Of a stretch of 64,000 nt of DNA, positions 26,333 to 36,080 are shown in pieces. The notes under the pieces were generated by a model, which had not been told where the DNA came from, made no database searches, and saw only the letters and a program-made list of their open reading frames with translations. The translations under genes and the position numbers were made by a program. How positions within the stretch are numbered: the first letter of the stretch is position 1; every line of letters begins with the position of its first letter. This DNA comes from JACCZX01 sp963824935 (GTDB lineage: Bacteria; Pseudomonadota; Gammaproteobacteria; Burkholderiales; Burkholderiaceae_F): positions 1 through 64,000 of the forward strand of contig CAWGRF010000029.1 in assembly GCA_963824935.1 (NCBI GenBank). The letters run 5' to 3'.

Positions 26333-27964
26333 CTACCGAAGCCGATTCTGCGCCGGAGCACGCGCGATGGTGCGCGTCGAAACCGGTTTGCGCAGAGTCT
26401 GCCCAGTTTTCTTGGCGTGTGTTTTCGCCTTGGCTGCCGGCACCGTCAACTCGAGACGCTGGCCAGCGAACAATTGGGGCTGTGTCAGCCGGTTCCAAAC
26501 GATCACATCCTTCGGCGCAACGTTCCAGCGCCGCGCGACGCTGGTCAAAGTATCGCCACGACGAACACGATATGTGATCTTGCGCAGGTTCGAGTGCTCA
26601 GGCACCAGCGCGAAGCGAGCGTCGAGACTTTCAGCCGGAATATCGGCGCCCATCGTTTCGTCGCGCGGAATCAGAATGGTCGAACCGGTGCCGAGCCGAT
26701 AGCGCGGCGGAATCTGATTGGCTTCGCGCAGCTGCTCTTCGCTGATGCCGACGCGCTTGGCGACCGCCGCCAGGGTATCCGACTCCTTCGTCTTGTAGGT
26801 CGTCCAGCTGGCGAGCGGCTGGCCGGTGGCTTCCCACGCCGCAAGGTTCGCCTGAAATCGCTCTACCTTGGTCGCGGGCAGTAGCAATCGAGTGCTGCCG
26901 TCGGCACCAAGAATGACGGGCCGATTGAACGAAGGATTGAGCGCACGGAAATCATCGACCTTCATCTCGGCCAGCTTTGCTGCGGTCTGCACGTCGATGT
27001 CGCGCGACTTGTGCACGGCTATGAAGTACGGCGCATTGTCGATCGAAGGTAAAGTGACGCCGTACTCTTCGGGGTCGGCCACGATGTTCTTGATCGCCTG
27101 CAGTTTAGGTACGTAATGCTGCGTCTCATTCGGTAGCTTCAAATCGGTGTAGCGCGTTGGCTTGCCCGCGCGCTGGTTTTTCGCGATCGCGCGCGCGAGC
27201 CCGTTCTCGCCACAGTTGTACGCCGCCAGCGCCAAGTGCCAATCACCGAACATGTCGTACAAGTTCTGCAGATAGTCGAGCGCGGCGCGCGTGGATTCCA
27301 AAACATCGCGCCGCTCGTCCTTCCACATGTTCTGCTCGAGAGCGTAGTTGCGCCCGGTTGAAGGTATGAATTGCCACAGCCCGGCAGCCTTCGCGGTTGA
27401 CAAGGCTTCCGGTACGAATGCGCTTTCAACGAAGGGCAGCAGCGCGAGCTCGGTCGGCATGCCGCGCCGCTCGATCTCTTCGACGATATGGAACAGATAG
27501 CGGCTCGAGCGCTGCGTCATGCGCGCGAAGTAATCGGGCTGGCTCGCGTACCAGCGCGTGCGATCGTTGACAAGCTTGGTGTCGAGATCCGGCATCTTGA
27601 AGCCAAGCCGGATGCGCTGCCACAGATCGCGCATCGGCGGTGTGGCCGGTGGCGCAGGCTCGACCGTGGGCAGTGGCGCTCTGTCCGGAACGACGATGAC
27701 CGGCACGACCGGTTCTGAGTGCGACTCATCGGCCGTGGCCGGCGGCGTGGCCGACGGCAGTGACTGAACGATCTCTCCGACGGGGTCGGATGAGGAAGAG
27801 GGTGCTGCGGGAGGGGTTGGAACAGTGGAGGAAGGTGTGGCGGAAGAAGTCGATACCGGCGCGCTACTTTGGACGTCGCGGCCGGAAGTAGCGCAGCCCG
27901 ACGTTAGCGTGCAACACGCGCTGAACACGAGCCAGAAGGTGGCGGATCTTCTTGAGAAACGCAT
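26333..27964 (-). CDS. mltD: Membrane-bound lytic murein transglycosylase D
   Basis: 543 residues. Lipoprotein signal with lipobox LTSGC (Cys24), then a Pro/Ser-rich linker of about 80 residues. The SLT catalytic domain includes LALLPFVESAFVPEALS with the catalytic Glu, KAAGLWQFIPSTGRNYAL, and ALAAYNCGENGL. Three C-terminal LysM-like repeats (YKTKESDTLAAVAKRVGIS, then YRVRRGDTLTSVARRWNV and a weaker central one) bind peptidoglycan. Cleaves murein glycan strands from the outer-membrane side. A sigma-70-like promoter precedes it; divergent arrangement does not apply because gloB lies upstream on the same strand. Confidence 0.93.
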   Translation of the reverse strand: MRFSRRSATFWLVFSACCTLTSGCATSGRDVQSSAPVSTSSATPSSTVPTPPAAPSSSSDPVGEIVQSLPSATPPATADESHSEPVVPVIVVPDRAPLPTVEPAPPATPPMRDLWQRIRLGFKMPDLDTKLVNDRTRWYASQPDYFARMTQRSSRYLFHIVEEIERRGMPTELALLPFVESAFVPEALSTAKAAGLWQFIPSTGRNYALEQNMWKDERRDVLESTRAALDYLQNLYDMFGDWHLALAAYNCGENGLARAIAKNQRAGKPTRYTDLKLPNETQHYVPKLQAIKNIVADPEEYGVTLPSIDNAPYFIAVHKSRDIDVQTAAKLAEMKVDDFRALNPSFNRPVILGADGSTRLLLPATKVERFQANLAAWEATGQPLASWTTYKTKESDTLAAVAKRVGISEEQLREANQIPPRYRLGTGSTILIPRDETMGADIPAESLDARFALVPEHSNLRKITYRVRRGDTLTSVARRWNVAPKDVIVWNRLTQPQLFAGQRLELTVPAAKAKTHAKKTGQTLRKPVSTRTIARAPAQNRLR

Positions 27965-27991
27965 TTAGAAAAAATTACATAGCATCGGGGC

Positions 27992-28021
27992 AGTGTAGGA
28001 AGAACGTCGAAACCGCGTCAA
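27992..28021 (-). promoter_or_regulatory. Sigma-70-like promoter for mltD
   Basis: On the minus strand TTGACG (28016-28021) and TACACT (27992-27997) are separated by 18 bp, about 28 bp before the mltD ATG. It lies between the gloB stop and mltD, so mltD can be transcribed on its own. Confidence 0.5.
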
Positions 28022-28044
28022 GCGAGTCAATCACCTACAAAGCG

Positions 28045-28824
28045 TTATTGAAACGAGTCTTTCCACTCACGGATCGTCGCAAATGTCGACACGCGCGCGA
28101 AGCCGGCGCCGCGGTTGATGGCCGACGCCGCTGCGCGCACCGATGGCGAATCGCAGCGCATGAACGGATTGGTCGCAAGCTCGAGACCCATCGTCGAAGG
28201 CAATGTGGGCTCGCCACGTCTACGCATCGCAGTGGCAGACGCAGCGCGTGTCTGCAGCTCTCGGTTGTTGGGCTCAACTTCCAGCGCAAAGCGGATGTTG
28301 GCGACCGTGTATTCGTGACCGCAGTAGACGCGCGTTGCGGCGGGCAGTGTAGCGAGTGTGTCGAGCGATGCCAGCATCTGCTCGGCCGTGCCTTCGAACA
28401 ATCGCCCGCATCCGCACGCAAACAGCGTATCGCCGCAGAACACGACCGGCGGCTTGACGGTGTCCGAGTAGTACGCAATGTGGCCCGCGGTGTGGCCCGG
28501 CACGTCGATGATCCGAAATCGCGCTCCGAGTACGTCGATCCTGTCACCATCGGTCAGCCGATGATCGAGCCCGGCGACGTTCTCACGTGCGGGTCCATAG
28601 GCAGTTGCCTGATAGCGTTGTTTCAATGCCACGAGACCGCCGACATGGTCGGCGTGATGATGCGTCGCTAGAATCGCGACCAGACGAAGCTGCCGCTCAT
28701 CGAGAGCGCGCATCACGGGCGCGGCATCGCCGGGATCGACGATCGCAGCTTCATTGCCGCGTGTCAGCAGCCACAGGTAGTTGTCTTTGAACGCCGAGAG
28801 AGGCGTAATGATCAGTTCGGACAT
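28045..28824 (-). CDS. gloB: Hydroxyacylglutathione hydrolase (glyoxalase II)
   Basis: 259 residues from ATG 28824 (MSELIITPLSAFKDNYLWLL). Metallo-beta-lactamase fold with the binuclear site LATHHHADHVGG, IDVPGHTAGHIAYY, VFCGDTLFACGCGRLFEGTA and VYCGHEYTVANIRF, all diagnostic of GloB. Hydrolyses S-lactoylglutathione to lactate and glutathione in methylglyoxal detoxification. It is divergent, with starts 10 bp apart, from the SAM methyltransferase gene that precedes rnhA. gloB-methyltransferase-rnhA is a common proteobacterial arrangement. Confidence 0.95.
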   Translation of the reverse strand: MSELIITPLSAFKDNYLWLLTRGNEAAIVDPGDAAPVMRALDERQLRLVAILATHHHADHVGGLVALKQRYQATAYGPARENVAGLDHRLTDGDRIDVLGARFRIIDVPGHTAGHIAYYSDTVKPPVVFCGDTLFACGCGRLFEGTAEQMLASLDTLATLPAATRVYCGHEYTVANIRFALEVEPNNRELQTRAASATAMRRRGEPTLPSTMGLELATNPFMRCDSPSVRAAASAINRGAGFARVSTFATIREWKDSFQ

Positions 28825-28834
28825 CGAGGCAGGC

Positions 28835-29674
28835 ATGAGCGAAAGCGCACCGATTGTGAGGCTATCCGAGTTTCTGCGCTCGGCCGCAGGCCAGTACGTG
28901 CTCGACTGGGAGCAACTGCATCTGGACGCTGCGGTCGCCGACATCTTCGGCTACCACGCGTTGCAACTCGGGCTGCCGGATATCGATGCCTTGCGCGAAA
29001 ACCGCATGCCGCTTCGGTTTTGCGCCGCCAACAGCGTCCCTGAATCGCCGCCTCGCATCGGCCAGCCGAAAGTTGCGGTGATTCACCGTTACGAAGAATT
29101 GCCGTTCGCCACGCATTCGATCGATCTGGTCGTAATGCCGCACATTCTCGAATTCACCGAGGATCCGCACCAGGTACTGCGCGAGGTCGAACGCGTATTG
29201 GTGCCGGAAGGCCATGTCGTGATCACCGGTTTTAACCCGGTGAGTCTGTGGGGGGCGCGGCAGTACATGACGCGGTTGGGCGCGTCGCCGTATCTGCCGA
29301 GGGAAGGCCGCTTTTTGGCGCTGCCACGTGTCAAGGATTGGTTAAAGCTGCTGTCGTTCGATGTCGAGCGTGGCCGCTTCGGATGTTATGCGCCGTCGGT
29401 GCGCCAGGAACGCTGGCTCGCGCGCTGGCAATTCATGGAAAAAGCCGGCGATCGCTGGTGGCCGTTTTTGGGCGCGATCTATCTATTGACCGCCGTCAAG
29501 CGTGTTCGCGGCATGCGGCTGGTCGGCGCAGTATGGAAGCGCAAGGAAGAGACCGCGCGACGGCTGTCGCCGGTGGCGACGACGCGCACGTTTTTGACCG
29601 GAGATTCGCATTCGGCGGTGATCGATGCGCCAGACGCAGCGAACGAAGGTGTGCGTACTGCAGCGCGCCGATGA
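28835..29674 (+). CDS. SAM-dependent methyltransferase (gloB-rnhA linked)
   Basis: 279 residues from ATG 28835. Class I methyltransferase remnants: ELPFATHSIDLVVMPHILEF (motif for the post-I region), DPHQVLREVERVLVPEGHVVITGFNP, and an arginine-rich tail (KRVRGMRLVGAVWKRKEE). The usual glycine-rich SAM loop is not obvious at the N terminus, as in the YafS-like family found between gloB and rnhA. Substrate unknown. Its stop overlaps the rnhA start by ATGA. Confidence 0.82.
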   Translation: MSESAPIVRLSEFLRSAAGQYVLDWEQLHLDAAVADIFGYHALQLGLPDIDALRENRMPLRFCAANSVPESPPRIGQPKVAVIHRYEELPFATHSIDLVVMPHILEFTEDPHQVLREVERVLVPEGHVVITGFNPVSLWGARQYMTRLGASPYLPREGRFLALPRVKDWLKLLSFDVERGRFGCYAPSVRQERWLARWQFMEKAGDRWWPFLGAIYLLTAVKRVRGMRLVGAVWKRKEETARRLSPVATTRTFLTGDSHSAVIDAPDAANEGVRTAARR

Positions 29675-30285
29675 GGCATGCTCGCAGCATAAAACTTGTC
29701 GAAGACTTATCGCCGCTGCGCGATGAGCGCTGGGCCGCCACAAACTCATTGCGTGCCCGCGCGGGGGGCGGGCGCGTCGCGACCGGGGGCAAACAAGCGC
29801 CGCGCGTGGCGCGCACCGGCGACGTGGTTGATATCTATACCGATGGTGCGTGCAAGGGAAATCCCGGTCCGGGCGGGTGGGGCGCATTACTGCGCCATGG
29901 CGAGCGCGAGAAAGAACTCTTTGGGGGTGAGAATCCAACCACCAACAATCGGATGGAATTGACTGCCGTGATCGAGGCGTTGCAGTCGCTGAAGCGCCGC
30001 TGCCACGTAATCGTGCATACCGATTCGCAGTACGTTCAACTGGGCATTACGGAATGGGTGCGAGACTGGATCCGTCGCGACTGGAAGACCGCCGCCAAAA
30101 AGCCGGTGAAAAATGCCGATTTGTGGCAGCGCTTGGTCGAAGTAGCGGCCAAACACGAGATCGAATGGCGATGGGTCCGCGGCCATGCAGGCAACGTCGG
30201 CAACGAACGAGCGGACGAATTGGCGAACCGCGGGGCTGAATTGGTGTCTGCATCTCACGAGTCGACGCAAATCCGTCGTGCGTGA
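29671..30285 (+). CDS. rnhA: Ribonuclease HI
   Basis: 204 residues if translation starts at ATG 29671, which overlaps the methyltransferase stop. The RNase H domain starts near residue 53: VDIYTDGACKGNPGPGGWG (catalytic Asp), NNRMELTAVIEALQSLK (Glu), VHTDSQYVQLGITEWV (Asp), VRGHAGNVGNERADELA (His and last Asp). Removes RNA from RNA-DNA hybrids. The first ~52 residues are basic and not part of the family fold. Alternative GTG at 29824 would give the standard length of about 153 residues but has no obvious ribosome-binding site. Confidence 0.9.
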   Translation: MRHARSIKLVEDLSPLRDERWAATNSLRARAGGGRVATGGKQAPRVARTGDVVDIYTDGACKGNPGPGGWGALLRHGEREKELFGGENPTTNNRMELTAVIEALQSLKRRCHVIVHTDSQYVQLGITEWVRDWIRRDWKTAAKKPVKNADLWQRLVEVAAKHEIEWRWVRGHAGNVGNERADELANRGAELVSASHESTQIRRA

Positions 30286-30356
30286 GTGCTAAATTCGATC
30301 TCCGAGTCGCGCACCGCGCGCGTTCTTGAGTTGCACGGGGGCGCAACGCACTTCGC

Positions 30357-31523
30357 ATGAAGAGAAATCGAGTTACCGTCGTGGCGGTAGTGGCCTTGCT
30401 GGCCGTCGCCGTTATCGCGTATTTCGCGGTCGATCGCATGTCGCCCGGGCCGAATGCGGTCGCGGGTGTCAAGGGCAGCGGGTCGGCGGACGCTGGCAAG
30501 GCGGCGACGCCCGCTGCAGGGGCAGCCAAGGCCGCGCCACCCGTTGTGGTGGAAGTGATTCAGGTCAAGCCCTCGACGGTGCAGGAAGATTTGCAGGCGG
30601 TCGGTTCGCTGCAGTCGAATGAAAGCGTGATCCTGCGCCCCGAGGTGCCCGGCCGTATTTCGGCGATCGGCTTCAAGGATGGGCAGCGCGTGCGCAAGGG
30701 CCAGTTGTTGGTTGCGCTGGACGATCGGTTGAACGACGCCGAAGTCGCGCAGATGAAGGCCGAGTACGACCTCGCCCTTGCCAATTTCAAGCGCAGCGAA
30801 GATCTTGCGAAGCAGAAGTTCATCAGCTCGAGCGCGCAGGAGACGGCGGCGTCGAACGCGCAGGTGGCCGAAGCGAAGTTAAAGGTGGCGCAGGCGCGGC
30901 TGTCGAAGATGCGCATCGTCGCGCCATTCGACGGCGTGGTCGGCATTCGCGGCGTCAGCCTAGGCGACTACGTCAAGGACGGCACCGATCTGGTGAACAT
31001 CGAAGACGTGCAGACATTGAAGGTCGATTTCCGTTTGCCGGAGCGCAACCTGACGCAGATCAAAGTGGGGCAGAGCGTCGAAGTCACGGCCGACGCGCTG
31101 CCGGGTGACCGCTACAGCGGCGTCATCGAAGCGATCAATCCCAGAATCGATGCGAATGGCCGGTCGCTCGAGCTGCGTGCGCGGCTGCAGAATATCGACG
31201 GCAAGCTGCGGCCCGGAATGTTTGTGCGCGTGCGTGTGATCGTCGGCGAGCGCGCCAATGCGCTACTCGTGCCCGAGGAGGCGATCGTGCCGCAGGGATC
31301 CGAGTTCTTCGTGTACAAGGTGATCGACGGACAGGCGCGTCGCGCGCTGGTGAAGATCGGCGTACGGCGCGATGCTCGAGTTGAAATCGTCGAAGGGCTT
31401 GTCGCCGGCGACCAGGTCGTCACCGCCGGCATGCGCCTGTCGCGCGACGGTCAGCCGGTCAAGGTTGTGAGCCGTCCGCCAGCCGGTCCAGAAGGGGCGA
31501 AGAAGCAGGCGGCCGGAGGCTAA
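30357..31523 (+). CDS. RND efflux periplasmic adaptor (HlyD/AcrA family)
   Basis: 388 residues. One N-terminal membrane helix (VTVVAVVALLAVAVIAYFAV), an Ala/Gly linker and the lipoyl-like half motif VPGRISAIGFKDGQRVRKGQLLV. An alpha-hairpin follows (KAEYDLALANFKRSEDLAKQ). The second lipoyl half is MRIVAPFDGVVGIRGVSLGD, then beta-barrel and membrane-proximal domains. Bridges the inner-membrane pump and an outer-membrane factor. Located 9 bp upstream of its RND pump gene. No outer-membrane factor gene is adjacent. Confidence 0.92.
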   Translation: MKRNRVTVVAVVALLAVAVIAYFAVDRMSPGPNAVAGVKGSGSADAGKAATPAAGAAKAAPPVVVEVIQVKPSTVQEDLQAVGSLQSNESVILRPEVPGRISAIGFKDGQRVRKGQLLVALDDRLNDAEVAQMKAEYDLALANFKRSEDLAKQKFISSSAQETAASNAQVAEAKLKVAQARLSKMRIVAPFDGVVGIRGVSLGDYVKDGTDLVNIEDVQTLKVDFRLPERNLTQIKVGQSVEVTADALPGDRYSGVIEAINPRIDANGRSLELRARLQNIDGKLRPGMFVRVRVIVGERANALLVPEEAIVPQGSEFFVYKVIDGQARRALVKIGVRRDARVEIVEGLVAGDQVVTAGMRLSRDGQPVKVVSRPPAGPEGAKKQAAGG

Positions 31524-31532
31524 AAGAGCTAT

Positions 31533-34500
31533 ATGTCCCTCTTCGAGATCTGCATCCGCCGCCCGGTGTTAGCCACGGTGCTGTCACTGCTGGTTCTGGT
31601 GATCGGCGCGATCTCGTACACGCGGCTCGACGTGCGCGAATATCCGCGGATCGATGAGCCGGTCGTCAGCGTCAACACGACGTACCCGGGCGCGTCGGCC
31701 GACGTCATCGAGTCGCAGGTGACAAAGATTCTCGAAGACTCACTGGCCGGCATCGAGGGCGTCGAGCTGCTGACTTCGCGCTCGCAGTCGGAGCGCAGCA
31801 ACATCGACGTGCGCTTCCGCCTCACGCGTGATCCAGATTCGGCGGCCGCCGACGTGCGTGACAAAGTGGCGCGCGTGCGTGCGCGCTTACCGGAGACGGT
31901 CGACGAGCCGGTGATCGCGAAGGTCGAAGCCGACGCATTTCCGATCATCTGGATGGCGGTGGCCGCCGGCGACCGCACGCCGCTCGAAGTCTCCGACTAT
32001 CTGACGCGCTACATCAAGCCGCGGCTGTCGGTGCTGCCAGGCGCGGCCGATGTGCGCATCTTCGGTGAGCGCGTGACGTCGATGCGCATCAACGTCGACC
32101 GTGACCGACTCGCCGCCTATGCACTGACGTCGCTGGACGTCGAAAACGCGCTGCGCCGGCAGAACCTCGAGCTGCCGTCGGGCCGCATCGAGTCAGCGCA
32201 GCGTGAGTTCTCGATCGTTGCAACGACCGACGTCAGCACGCGCGAGCAGTTCGACAACCTGATCATCGCCAACGTCAAGGGCTATCCGGTACGGCTGCGC
32301 GACGTGGCCGATGTGCAGGTTGGCGCCGTCAGCGAGCGCGTGATCGCGCGCTACAACGGCAAGCCATCGATCAACATGGGGCTGATCAAGCAGGCGGTCG
32401 CCAACCCGCTCGACCTATCGCACGCGCTGCGCGAAGAGCTGGCGCGCATCAATCCGACGTTGCCGCCGGGAATGAGCATCAGCATCAGCTACGACTCGTC
32501 GGTGTTCATCGACCGCTCGATCCAGTCGGTGTTCAGGACCGTCGCCGAGGCGGTGCTGCTGGTCGCGCTCGTGATCTTCTTCTTCCTGCGCAACATCCGG
32601 GCGACTTTGATCCCGCTGGTGACGATCCCGCTAGCGCTGGTGGGCTCGTTCGCGCTGATGTACGCGTTTGGCTTCACGATCAACACGCTGACGCTGCTCG
32701 CGATGGTGCTGGCGATCGGGCTCGTCGTCGACGATGCGATCGTCGTGCTCGAAAACATCTATCGCAACATCGAGTCCGGCATGGAGCGCGTCGCGGCGGC
32801 GATCAAGGGCATCAAGGAGATCGGCTTCGCGGTGGTCGCGATGACGTTGACCCTGACCGCCGTATATGCGCCGCTGGCCTTTGCGACCGGCCGCACCGGG
32901 CGGCTGTTCATCGAGTTTGCGCTGGCGTTGGCCGGCGCGGTGCTGGTATCCGGCTTCGTCGCATTGACGCTGTCGCCGATGATGTGCAGCAAACTGCTGA
33001 AGCACGAGGAAAAGCACGGCCGCGTCTTCACGATGATCGAAGGCTGGATCAACGGGCTGACACACGGCTACGCTCGCTCGCTCGCGTGGCTGCTCGAGCG
33101 ACGCTGGATCGTCGTGATCGTGTGGTTCGTCACCGCGGGCGTCGCGCTGTTTTTCTTCTCGCTGCTGCGCTCGGAGCTGGCCCCGCTCGAAGACCGCGGC
33201 GTGATCTTCGGCCGCATGCAGTCTCCGCCAGGGGCGACCGTCGAGTACACGTCCGAGCAGCTGCGCCCGATCGAGCAGTTCTTCTCGACGATTCCGGAGG
33301 CTGCCGCGTACAACGCGATCGCGGGCTTCCCGTCGGTCGATTACGGCACCGCCGTGCTACGGCTGAAACCGTGGGAGCAGCGGCAGCGCAAGCAACAGGA
33401 CATCGCGCGTCAGTTGAATGAGCAACTGCAGACGTTGCCCGGGGCGATCGGCTTCGCGGTCAATCCGCCGTCGCTCGGGCAGTCGGGGCGTTCGCTGCCG
33501 GTGGAGTACGTGATCATGGCGCAGCTGTCGTATGCCGAGCTCGATCGCATCACGCAGGAGTTCATTGCCGAGATCTCGAAGACCGGCATCGTGCAGACGC
33601 CGCAGTCCGATCTGCGGCTGAACACGCCCGAGCTGCGCGTCGAGGTCAATCGCGACAAGCTGGGTGACCTTGGTATCCCGGTTGAAACCGTCGGCCGCAC
33701 GCTGCAAACGATGCTCGGCGGCCAGCAGATTACGCGCTTCAAGAAAGACGGCGAGCAATACGACGTGATCGTGCAGGTGGCGCCGCGCGACCGCAGCCGC
33801 CCAAACGACATCAGCGATATCTACATTCGCGCGCGCGATGGCTCGATGGTGCAGCTTGCGAACGTAGTCAACGTTCTCGAAGGCGTGTCACCGTCGTCGT
33901 TGAACCACTTCCAGCGCTTGCGCGCGGTGACTATTACCTCCAACCTCGCACCGGGCTACACGATCGGCGACGCACTGACGATGATGGACCAGACAGCGCG
34001 GCGCGTGCTGCCGCCTGATGCACTGACCGACGTCAACGGCCAGTCGCGCGAATTCCGGCAGGCGAGCGGCAGCTTCTATTTGACACTGGCGCTGGCGTTG
34101 ATCTTCATCTACCTGGTGCTCGCCGCGCAGTTCGAAAGCTTTGCCGATCCATTCGTCATCATGTTGTCGGTGCCGCTGTCAGCCGCTGGCGCATTGTTCG
34201 CGCTGTGGGCGACCGGCGGCACGTGGAACATTTATAGCCAGATCGGCATGATCACGCTGATCGGGTTGATAACGAAGCACGGCATCCTGATCGTCGAGTT
34301 CGCCAACCAGCTACAGGAGCGTGGTGAGAAGCTGTTCGACGCGATTCGCCATTCGGCAGAGCTGCGGCTGCGGCCGATTCTGATGACGACCGGTGCGATG
34401 GTGCTCGGCGCGGTGCCGCTTGCGATGTCGGTCGGAGCTGGCGCAGAGAGCCGAATTCAGATCGGCTGGGTGATCGTCGGTGGATTGACGTTCGGAACGC

Positions 34501-34631
34501 TGCTGACGCTGTACGTCGTTCCGACGATGTACACGCTGATGGAGCAGGCGCTCGGCAAGTGGATGGGCTCGCACCAGCACGCCGAGCCGGGATTGATCGC
34601 CGACAGTGCTGCACGCCACGGCGCCGAATGA
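31533..34631 (+). CDS. RND efflux pump, multidrug type (AcrB/MexB-like family)
   Basis: 1032 residues, full length. It begins MSLFEICIRRPVLATVLSLL, has twelve predicted membrane helices in two halves and two large periplasmic loops, and the proton-relay helix with GLVVDDAIVVLENIYRNIE. The second half has the equivalent block LIGLITKHGILIVEFANQLQ. The HAE1-type signature argues for a drug, dye or solvent pump rather than a metal pump. Paired with the adaptor upstream. A strong hairpin follows 10 bp after the stop. Substrate not predictable. Confidence 0.95.
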   Translation: MSLFEICIRRPVLATVLSLLVLVIGAISYTRLDVREYPRIDEPVVSVNTTYPGASADVIESQVTKILEDSLAGIEGVELLTSRSQSERSNIDVRFRLTRDPDSAAADVRDKVARVRARLPETVDEPVIAKVEADAFPIIWMAVAAGDRTPLEVSDYLTRYIKPRLSVLPGAADVRIFGERVTSMRINVDRDRLAAYALTSLDVENALRRQNLELPSGRIESAQREFSIVATTDVSTREQFDNLIIANVKGYPVRLRDVADVQVGAVSERVIARYNGKPSINMGLIKQAVANPLDLSHALREELARINPTLPPGMSISISYDSSVFIDRSIQSVFRTVAEAVLLVALVIFFFLRNIRATLIPLVTIPLALVGSFALMYAFGFTINTLTLLAMVLAIGLVVDDAIVVLENIYRNIESGMERVAAAIKGIKEIGFAVVAMTLTLTAVYAPLAFATGRTGRLFIEFALALAGAVLVSGFVALTLSPMMCSKLLKHEEKHGRVFTMIEGWINGLTHGYARSLAWLLERRWIVVIVWFVTAGVALFFFSLLRSELAPLEDRGVIFGRMQSPPGATVEYTSEQLRPIEQFFSTIPEAAAYNAIAGFPSVDYGTAVLRLKPWEQRQRKQQDIARQLNEQLQTLPGAIGFAVNPPSLGQSGRSLPVEYVIMAQLSYAELDRITQEFIAEISKTGIVQTPQSDLRLNTPELRVEVNRDKLGDLGIPVETVGRTLQTMLGGQQITRFKKDGEQYDVIVQVAPRDRSRPNDISDIYIRARDGSMVQLANVVNVLEGVSPSSLNHFQRLRAVTITSNLAPGYTIGDALTMMDQTARRVLPPDALTDVNGQSREFRQASGSFYLTLALALIFIYLVLAAQFESFADPFVIMLSVPLSAAGALFALWATGGTWNIYSQIGMITLIGLITKHGILIVEFANQLQERGEKLFDAIRHSAELRLRPILMTTGAMVLGAVPLAMSVGAGAESRIQIGWVIVGGLTFGTLLTLYVVPTMYTLMEQALGKWMGSHQHAEPGLIADSAARHGAE

Positions 34632-34640
34632 GGTAACTTC

Positions 34641-34663
34641 TGCGCGGCCGCGCGGGCCGCGCA
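34641..34663 (+). terminator. Hairpin after the RND pump gene
   Basis: TGCGCGGCC (34641-34649), loop GCGCG, GGCCGCGCA (34655-34663): a perfect 9-bp GC stem 10 bp after the pump stop codon. No T-run follows, so it may be a weak, Rho-assisted terminator or an mRNA-stabilising hairpin. Confidence 0.5.
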
Positions 34664-34764
34664 GCGAACCGCGAAAGAGGACACCAAACCTGCTCGTCGC
34701 GCTTCGATCACGGGTCGCAGTCCAATGAAAACATCATCGTCCTGGGGGATCTGTCGGGGGACGC

Positions 34765-36012
34765 ATGCAACAAGGACCGACTGGGGACGGGGCCGCGACG
34801 GCGCGCGCGCGCCGCGCCCATTTCCTGATCGAAGGCGAAACATGGCTGTACCTGCTGCCGCGGGCGCTTGTGCTGGTCTTGATGCTGCTCGCCATGCTGA
34901 TGACTTCGCCGGCGCAGGCGATGGAGCCGATGGAGCTGGATGTGGCAACGCGCGGAATCCAGCTCGAGCAGGCGGCGGCCGCCGCGCGCTTCGGCGCGGC
35001 GCAGGCCGACAACGTCAACGGCCGCTTGCGCCTGTTGCATGCCGGTCACGCTCCCTGCTCCGACCGCCTCGATATCGGCGCGAACATCCGCTGGGAGCGC
35101 GCGCCGTCCGCCGAAGAAACTCGACCGGCGCCGACGGGCGAGCTCAACTTGGCGGACGCGCTCAAGCGCTCGCGATGCGACCGCCCGTTCACCGCCTGGG
35201 CTGACGGCGACATCGACTTCGGCTTTCTGCGGCCGAGCACTGCAACCGACCGCAGCGACATTCGCACATCCGGGCTCAGCCTCGGAGCCGATACCAAGCT
35301 GCGCGATGGAGTAATCGTCGGCGCGGCGATCGGCTATGGGCGGAACGACGCCAACGTCGACAGCGATGGCAGCGAGAGCAGGGCGCTCGGAAGGAGCCTG
35401 ATCCTGTACGGAACGTTCGATTCGTTGAAAGCGGTGCACATCGACGCGTCGATCGGTGTCGGTGAATTGTCCTTCGATGCGCGCCGCTGGCAGGCGACCG
35501 ATGCGGAGGTCGTGTCGGCCGAACGTGGCGGTTCGCAGTTCTTCGGGTCGCTGGGGTTCAGCGCCGATCTGGTGGCACCCAACGTGCGCGTCGCGCCTTA
35601 CGCCCGCTACCACTTCGTGCGCAGCCATCTCGACGCCTACGGCGAGCGCGGCAGCGCACCGGCGGCCCTTGCGCACGGCCACATCGCCGCCAGCGAGGAC
35701 GCGCTGGCACTGGGCATCCACGCCGGCTTCACGCTGACTCTAGGATCGGCCGCCGTCGAACCCGGACTGCGCGTCGAACAACGGCGTGTGCGCAGTGGCT
35801 CCTTCGACCAGGTCTTGACGTGCGCGGACGATCCGTTGGTCGCCCACATGCTGCGGCAGCCTGCCGACTTCGACGGCTACCTCGACGCGTCGTTGACCGT
35901 GCCGGTGCGCTTCGGGCGCGCGGCGTCGATCGCGTTCGAGTACAACTATGCGAACAGCAGCGACACGCTGCGCGCCGAGAGCGTGCGCGCGCGGCTGCAG
36001 GCGCCATTCTGA
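34765..36012 (+). CDS. Autotransporter-type beta-barrel outer-membrane protein
   Basis: 415 residues. A long signal region (residues 28-55: FLIEGETWLYLLPRALVLVL then LAMLMTSPAQAM) and a short passenger of about 100 residues come first. From about 150 a barrel begins with FTAWADGDIDFGFLRP. It shows alternating strands of autotransporter type (LSLGADTKLRDGVIVGAAIG, VAPYARYHFVRSHLDAYGE) and ends with FEYNYANSSDTLRAESVRAR and a C-terminal Phe, the usual assembly signal. With almost no passenger domain it may work as a porin or adhesin-like barrel. It starts 133 bp after the RND pump; functional link unproven. Confidence 0.75.
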   Translation: MQQGPTGDGAATARARRAHFLIEGETWLYLLPRALVLVLMLLAMLMTSPAQAMEPMELDVATRGIQLEQAAAAARFGAAQADNVNGRLRLLHAGHAPCSDRLDIGANIRWERAPSAEETRPAPTGELNLADALKRSRCDRPFTAWADGDIDFGFLRPSTATDRSDIRTSGLSLGADTKLRDGVIVGAAIGYGRNDANVDSDGSESRALGRSLILYGTFDSLKAVHIDASIGVGELSFDARRWQATDAEVVSAERGGSQFFGSLGFSADLVAPNVRVAPYARYHFVRSHLDAYGERGSAPAALAHGHIAASEDALALGIHAGFTLTLGSAAVEPGLRVEQRRVRSGSFDQVLTCADDPLVAHMLRQPADFDGYLDASLTVPVRFGRAASIAFEYNYANSSDTLRAESVRARLQAPF

Positions 36013-36080
36013 TCGGAGCGCTCGGGGATGAGCTCCTCCCGCTTGGCGGCAGGCTGAGTGGCTGCCGTTAAGATGACGTC

